A DNA stretch of 64,000 nucleotides from Chaenocephalus aceratus. Taxonomy: Eukaryota > Chordata > Actinopteri > Perciformes > Channichthyidae. Under the pieces are notes generated by a model. That model was not told the origin of the DNA, did not search any database, and saw nothing but the letters and a program-made list of their open reading frames with translations. The DNA is taken from NCBI GenBank assembly GCA_023974075.1, contig CM043797.1, positions 34,839,639-34,903,638 of the forward strand, given 5' to 3'. Within the stretch, counting starts at the first letter, position 1, and each line of letters begins with the position of its first letter. Shown here one piece after another: positions 1 through 64,000 of the stretch. A program made the translations under genes and the position numbers.

Positions 1-304
1 TGTAAATCTGATCCAGGGTCCCGTGCCATGAATAATTCACCGTGTTCAGGGCGGCGTGCTCCTTCACACACACACACACACAGAGTGGGAGCGACCGCTG
101 GGCTGCCCTTGATGTCTCTTTCTGGGTTGTCACAAATATTCTTGGTGCTGAACCATCACTGCTCCGAAAAAGCAGAAAGTTCACTCAAATCAGTGACTGC
201 ACAGCGCCACCTGTTGCTCAAAACCAGCCGCATCAATGTGAACGTGTTTCAGTGACTTGTTTTAGAGGGTTGTAGTTCATTTTGGGCCATGGCAAGGTTG
301 TAAA

Positions 305-690
305 TGGTCTTTAAATGGACTGTATATAGCGCTTTATCCAGTCTTTACGACCCCTCAAAGCGCTTTACATACTACATGTCATTCACCCATTCATACAGAG
401 CAGTGTATCTTACTCTAGGACCTAACATTCACACACCATGTCATCAGGAGCAACTCAGGGTTAAGTATCTTGCCCAAGGATACATCGACATGTTGACTAC
501 ATGGGCTGGGATCGAACCCACAACCTTCTGGTTGAAAGACGACCGCACTCCCTCGCAGCCACAGTCGTTGTTGTTCCTCCTGTATGCCTTCTGTTCTCCA
601 TGTGATCTTGGATTACTGCAGAAAATAATCTCTGTAGCAAACACACATTTGTGATACTTACACATTTTGTTCAGCAGGATAATCTCCACA
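305..690. repeat. dispersed teleost repeat with 'agcgctttat ... caaagcgctttaca' head
   Basis: It has the familiar fish repeat head (tatagcgctttatccagtct and caaagcgctttacatac) and the 'gagcaactcagggttaagtatcttgcccaagga' type middle. The end (about 600-690) resembles 51826-51900. It is an interspersed element; its class is not certain. Confidence 0.55.
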
Positions 691-819
691 TATTAAAACC
701 ACTTTAGCTTTGTAAAAAGCTAATAAAGGAACTTGACTTTGCCTCATCACTGCTAAGCTAAAGACGGCTAATGTTGGACCTGATGTTTAGTCGTCTCATT
801 AGACACTTGTGAGCAACCG

Positions 820-2030
820 CCAGTGTTTACTGAGGCATTTTATGTTGTAGAACAAAACGTTAAAATCTCTTCAGCTTGTCTTAACCACAGAACTTATTTC
901 AGGATAACAACCAGAAACATGTTCGGAAAACCATTGACCTCCAGACCAGGGGACAGGAAGTGGTCAAATGCTAATTCATTTTGGGGTTTATTTTACGTTA
1001 ACAGTGACGAACTTAGATGTAAGAAAGAACTACAGCTTACATTTCTTGTCTCGACCTCTGGCTAACATCGGGCGTGCTGTAGATGCTCCTAAAAAATGTA
1101 ATCGAGTTTCATTAATTAAATCAAGTTAAATAATACAGTACTTCCTTGTTTCCTTCAATTGCAAACTAGTTATGTATGTTTCCACAAAAGGAGCTTTCTC
1201 TTTAATCGATGTTTCTTCACTACTTCATCGAGCTGTGGGAGGTCAGGTTTTAATTGTATTGGGTCACCCTTTCAGCAGTCTGACCCTTTGACCCCTTTCC
1301 TTTTTACAGGTCAAATATTGTGTTCACATTACCTTAGTTAAGATATTCTCAGAAGTAGTATCTTTTAACTCAATCCTAAAAATGAATCATAGCAACCAAA
1401 CAAGAGGTCACGACAACAACTTGAATCCAGTTAAAAAGAAATGAAGGTTGATATTCTTTTTTCTAAGTCGGTTTCTGGCACTGAAACGTTTTCCCTGCTT
1501 AACTAAATTGAACAATCATATTAAATATTACTTACATGGCCTAGTTAAATACTTGATTTTGATTGATCAAGTTGGAAATCCCAAGGTCTGCTATGTTTCG
1601 CTAGCAGACCGTTGCTAAGGTGAACAGAACGTTGCTAAGGAGGAATCTCTGATTAATGGACATCTGCAGTCATATCAATCCGCAGGAGGAAGTCCGGTCG
1701 GTTTAACAAATATTAGTTGTTATCCATCAGAAAACACCATGGAATATTTTTTTAATACTTATTTTTAGAGAGCACTAAACTTTGGATTCATGGTGGCTAA
1801 ATCACTTAATCAATCAATCAATCAATCAATCGATCTGTCATTTTAAGTTAGGTTGATTCTGCTTGATCAATTTGGAAACTCCAAGGTCTGCTTTTTTTCG
1901 CTAGCAGACCGTTGCTAAGGAGAACAGAACGTTGCTAAGGAGGAATCTCTGATTAATGGACATCTGCTTAACTAAATTGAATAATCGTATTAAATATGAC
2001 AGTGCGTTAAACCATTAAGAATAGGGAAAC
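820..2030. repeat. repeat family A, copy 1
   Basis: It is nearly identical to 4690-5860 over long blocks, for example ggacaggaagtggtcaaatg at both sites and the ctggctaacatcgggcgtgc block. It holds two hairpins (1585-1610 and 1885-1910) with arms GGTCTGC/GCAGACC, and an AATC run (1806-1831). Shorter related pieces lie at 14011-14290, 20520-20870, 32640-32830, 51953-51978 and 53420-54480. Probably a DNA-transposon-derived family; class not identified. Confidence 0.6.
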
Positions 2031-2239
2031 AAGCCAAACAAATATTTGAAACCATTGAATTACATTAAATCAAAATTGGGTTCGTAACCAAAGTTGATTT
2101 TAATATAAAACACATGCCGGGTTTCTGCTTGATTCCTTGAAATTAAAGGTAAATATTGTGCGGTCGTATTTAAATCCTGACAACAACAATCAATGAGTTT
2201 TCTGAAGTGGAGAAAAAAGGTTTGTGTTGAATAAGAGTC

Positions 2240-3005
2240 AGATGTGTGCAAACATGACTAAGGACTTTATTAACCAAATCATTTCCCCCGTAATATCCAC
2301 AAATAAAAGTGATCTCTTTATATATATTCACATTGTATAATTTCATAGTGTGACAAAAAAATTCTCTTTTTTTTTCATTTTTTTTTTGGATTTCCAGCCA
2401 TTCCTATTAATTGTCATTTGTTCAGTCGCCATGCAGTCGTCGGAAAGGTTGAAAAACATTACGCTTGGTCAGCATTGGCGCTCGTCTCCTCTGTCGGCTC
2501 CTCGTGGTGCTAAAAACGGCCAAATCACAGATTCCATCACACTGCGACAATAAAATAAAAAATAAATTAAGAAAGCAACGATCTCTTGCAGAGTCCTCCT
2601 CCTCCCTCTCCCTTCTTCTTGTTTTTTTAAAAGATATTTTCTTTTTTTAATACAATAATAATGACTATAATTGTCCTTGATATAAATTCATAGGTAATTT
2701 TTTCTCTTTCTCAAATTTTAAATAAATCATTTTGGCAATTCTCACATGTCGTCACTTTAGAATAAAAGAATACTCGAGTAGAAAATAAAAGCTGTGAGAG
2801 AAAACTGATCAGGAGAGGAGCGAAGGAGCGAGAGATGAAAAGCAACAGAGAAGAGCGAGAGAGGAAGGAAAGAAAAGAGTGAAAGAAAGAAAAGCATCCA
2901 CTTCAGACGCATGTCGGAAACGGCTCTATGTACAACATGTTCTGTTGCGGTAAACTGTCTCCCTGTGTCTCTGTCTCCGTGTGCAGCAGTCCGTGTGGCC
3001 CAGTG
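2240..3005 (-). other. dscam: probable dscam 3' UTR
   Basis: This follows the stop codon on the minus strand. It is AT-rich, with a purine-rich stretch on the plus strand at about 2800-2890. A minus-strand AATAAA lies at 2266-2271, so the transcript could end near 2240. This end is inferred; no transcript evidence is available. An ATTAAA variant lies near 2646. Confidence 0.4.
2266..2271 (-). promoter_or_regulatory. candidate polyadenylation signal for dscam
   Basis: The plus strand reads tttatt, which is AATAAA on the coding strand, about 735 nt past the stop. AATAAA-like words are common in AT-rich DNA, so this is only a candidate. Confidence 0.35.
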
Positions 3006-63424
<60,419 letters not shown>

Positions 63425-64000
63425 CTAAAAGAGGACAGAGAAGGGGAAAAGATCCTCTATAAAGACATTCGGTGGAAGGTGAATCGAATCACGTTGGCTT
63501 TATTTTTGGTGTTTTTGTAAATAAAATACTTTCCAAAATGAATTTAAACAACTGCTAGACACAAAACATGAAACAGAACATTTCTCTCTACAGCTTCACG
63601 TATTAAACCTGCCACTAAAATATTAATACACGCAAAATAAACTCTCGTTTGTTTTACCACAAGATGTTAGGCTTAACTGTGAGCAGAAGGCGGTAAAGTG
63701 ATTAAAGTGTGCTCGCCGTCTGCAGGAAAACATTTAGATAACGCTGCTCCTGCTGTTTACCCACATCACTGTAATCTGCATTCTGCGCCTCATAAAATGG
63801 AAATAGAGTAATCGCTTTAACATCTGATCGTGAATGGGCTGCTTGAGTAAACACACGCACAACGAAACACACACTCACACACACCCGCAGATAAATGCAT
63901 TCATGCAAATAGAAAGTCATATCTTTTTCTTCCGGCTATTTCGAAACCAGCCCATTTTGGAAACCCAATATCCAGATATGTGCAGCAAGCCGGGGGAATT
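63425..64000. other. intron upstream of w1 (5' end truncated by window)
   Basis: 576 bp, no element or exon recognised. The exons for Ig5 and earlier must lie beyond the window. Confidence 0.6.

Larger units (their letters stand above)
1..2239. other. 3' flank of dscam, mostly repeats
   Basis: No gene is visible. It holds a short CA run (65-82), a dispersed repeat at about 305-690 and copy 1 of repeat family A (about 820-2030). Short ORFs here have no family resemblance. Confidence 0.6.

Noticed and set aside
444..689. Minus-strand frame of 81 codons near the 3' flank
   Set aside because: It lies in a common dispersed repeat; SSFNQKVVGSIPAHVV-type peptides come from the repeat's antisense.

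Overview
The window looks like teleost fish genomic DNA. It has a compact vertebrate-type gene with GT-AG introns, dense short hAT-like and TTAA-flanked DNA transposon remnants, fish-type LINE 3' ends and abundant CA/TG microsatellites. No prokaryotic-style gene order, rRNA, tRNA or CRISPR array is visible. All identifications come from reading the sequence and from memory of the families; no search was run.

There is one real gene, on the minus strand: the 3' three-quarters of DSCAM (Down syndrome cell adhesion molecule). I place 26 coding exons (called w1 to w26, in transcript order) from 63424 down to the stop codon at 3006-3008. In protein order they encode Ig6-Ig9 (w1-w6), FN3 1-4 (w7-w14), Ig10 (w15-w16), FN3 5-6 (w17-w19), the transmembrane segment (w20) and a cytoplasmic tail ending in the PDZ-binding SYTLV (w21-w26). 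The promoter, signal peptide and Ig1-Ig5 lie beyond 64000. The tail identifies DSCAM rather than DSCAML1. Whether this is dscama or dscamb is not resolved.

Nineteen of the 26 exons are clean: open, correctly phased, with consensus splice sites. Seven carry small lesions: one-base indels inside w5, w12, w14, w16, w20 and w26, and a lost GT donor at w15. In four exons the indels cancel modulo 3; two are one base short in C or G homopolymers. Consensus sequence error is the simplest explanation, but a damaged copy cannot be excluded.

Layout: 1-3005 is the 3' flank and probable 3' UTR. 3006-16098 holds the cytoplasmic and transmembrane exons. 18178-38246 holds FN3 and Ig10 exons among nested transposons. 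37.4-42.5 kb is a cluster of hAT-like elements, four of which have target-site duplications I could read. 41.4-51.3 kb is one 9.9-kb intron. 55.7-60.3 kb surrounds exon w3 with three long tandem arrays, one of which forms its 3' splice site. 60.6-63.4 kb holds the Ig7 and Ig6 exons.

I found no new multi-gene system. The most interesting points are the UG-repeat splice acceptor of w3, the pattern of compensating indels, the pair of TTAA elements that serve as each other's empty sites, and the very long tandem arrays.
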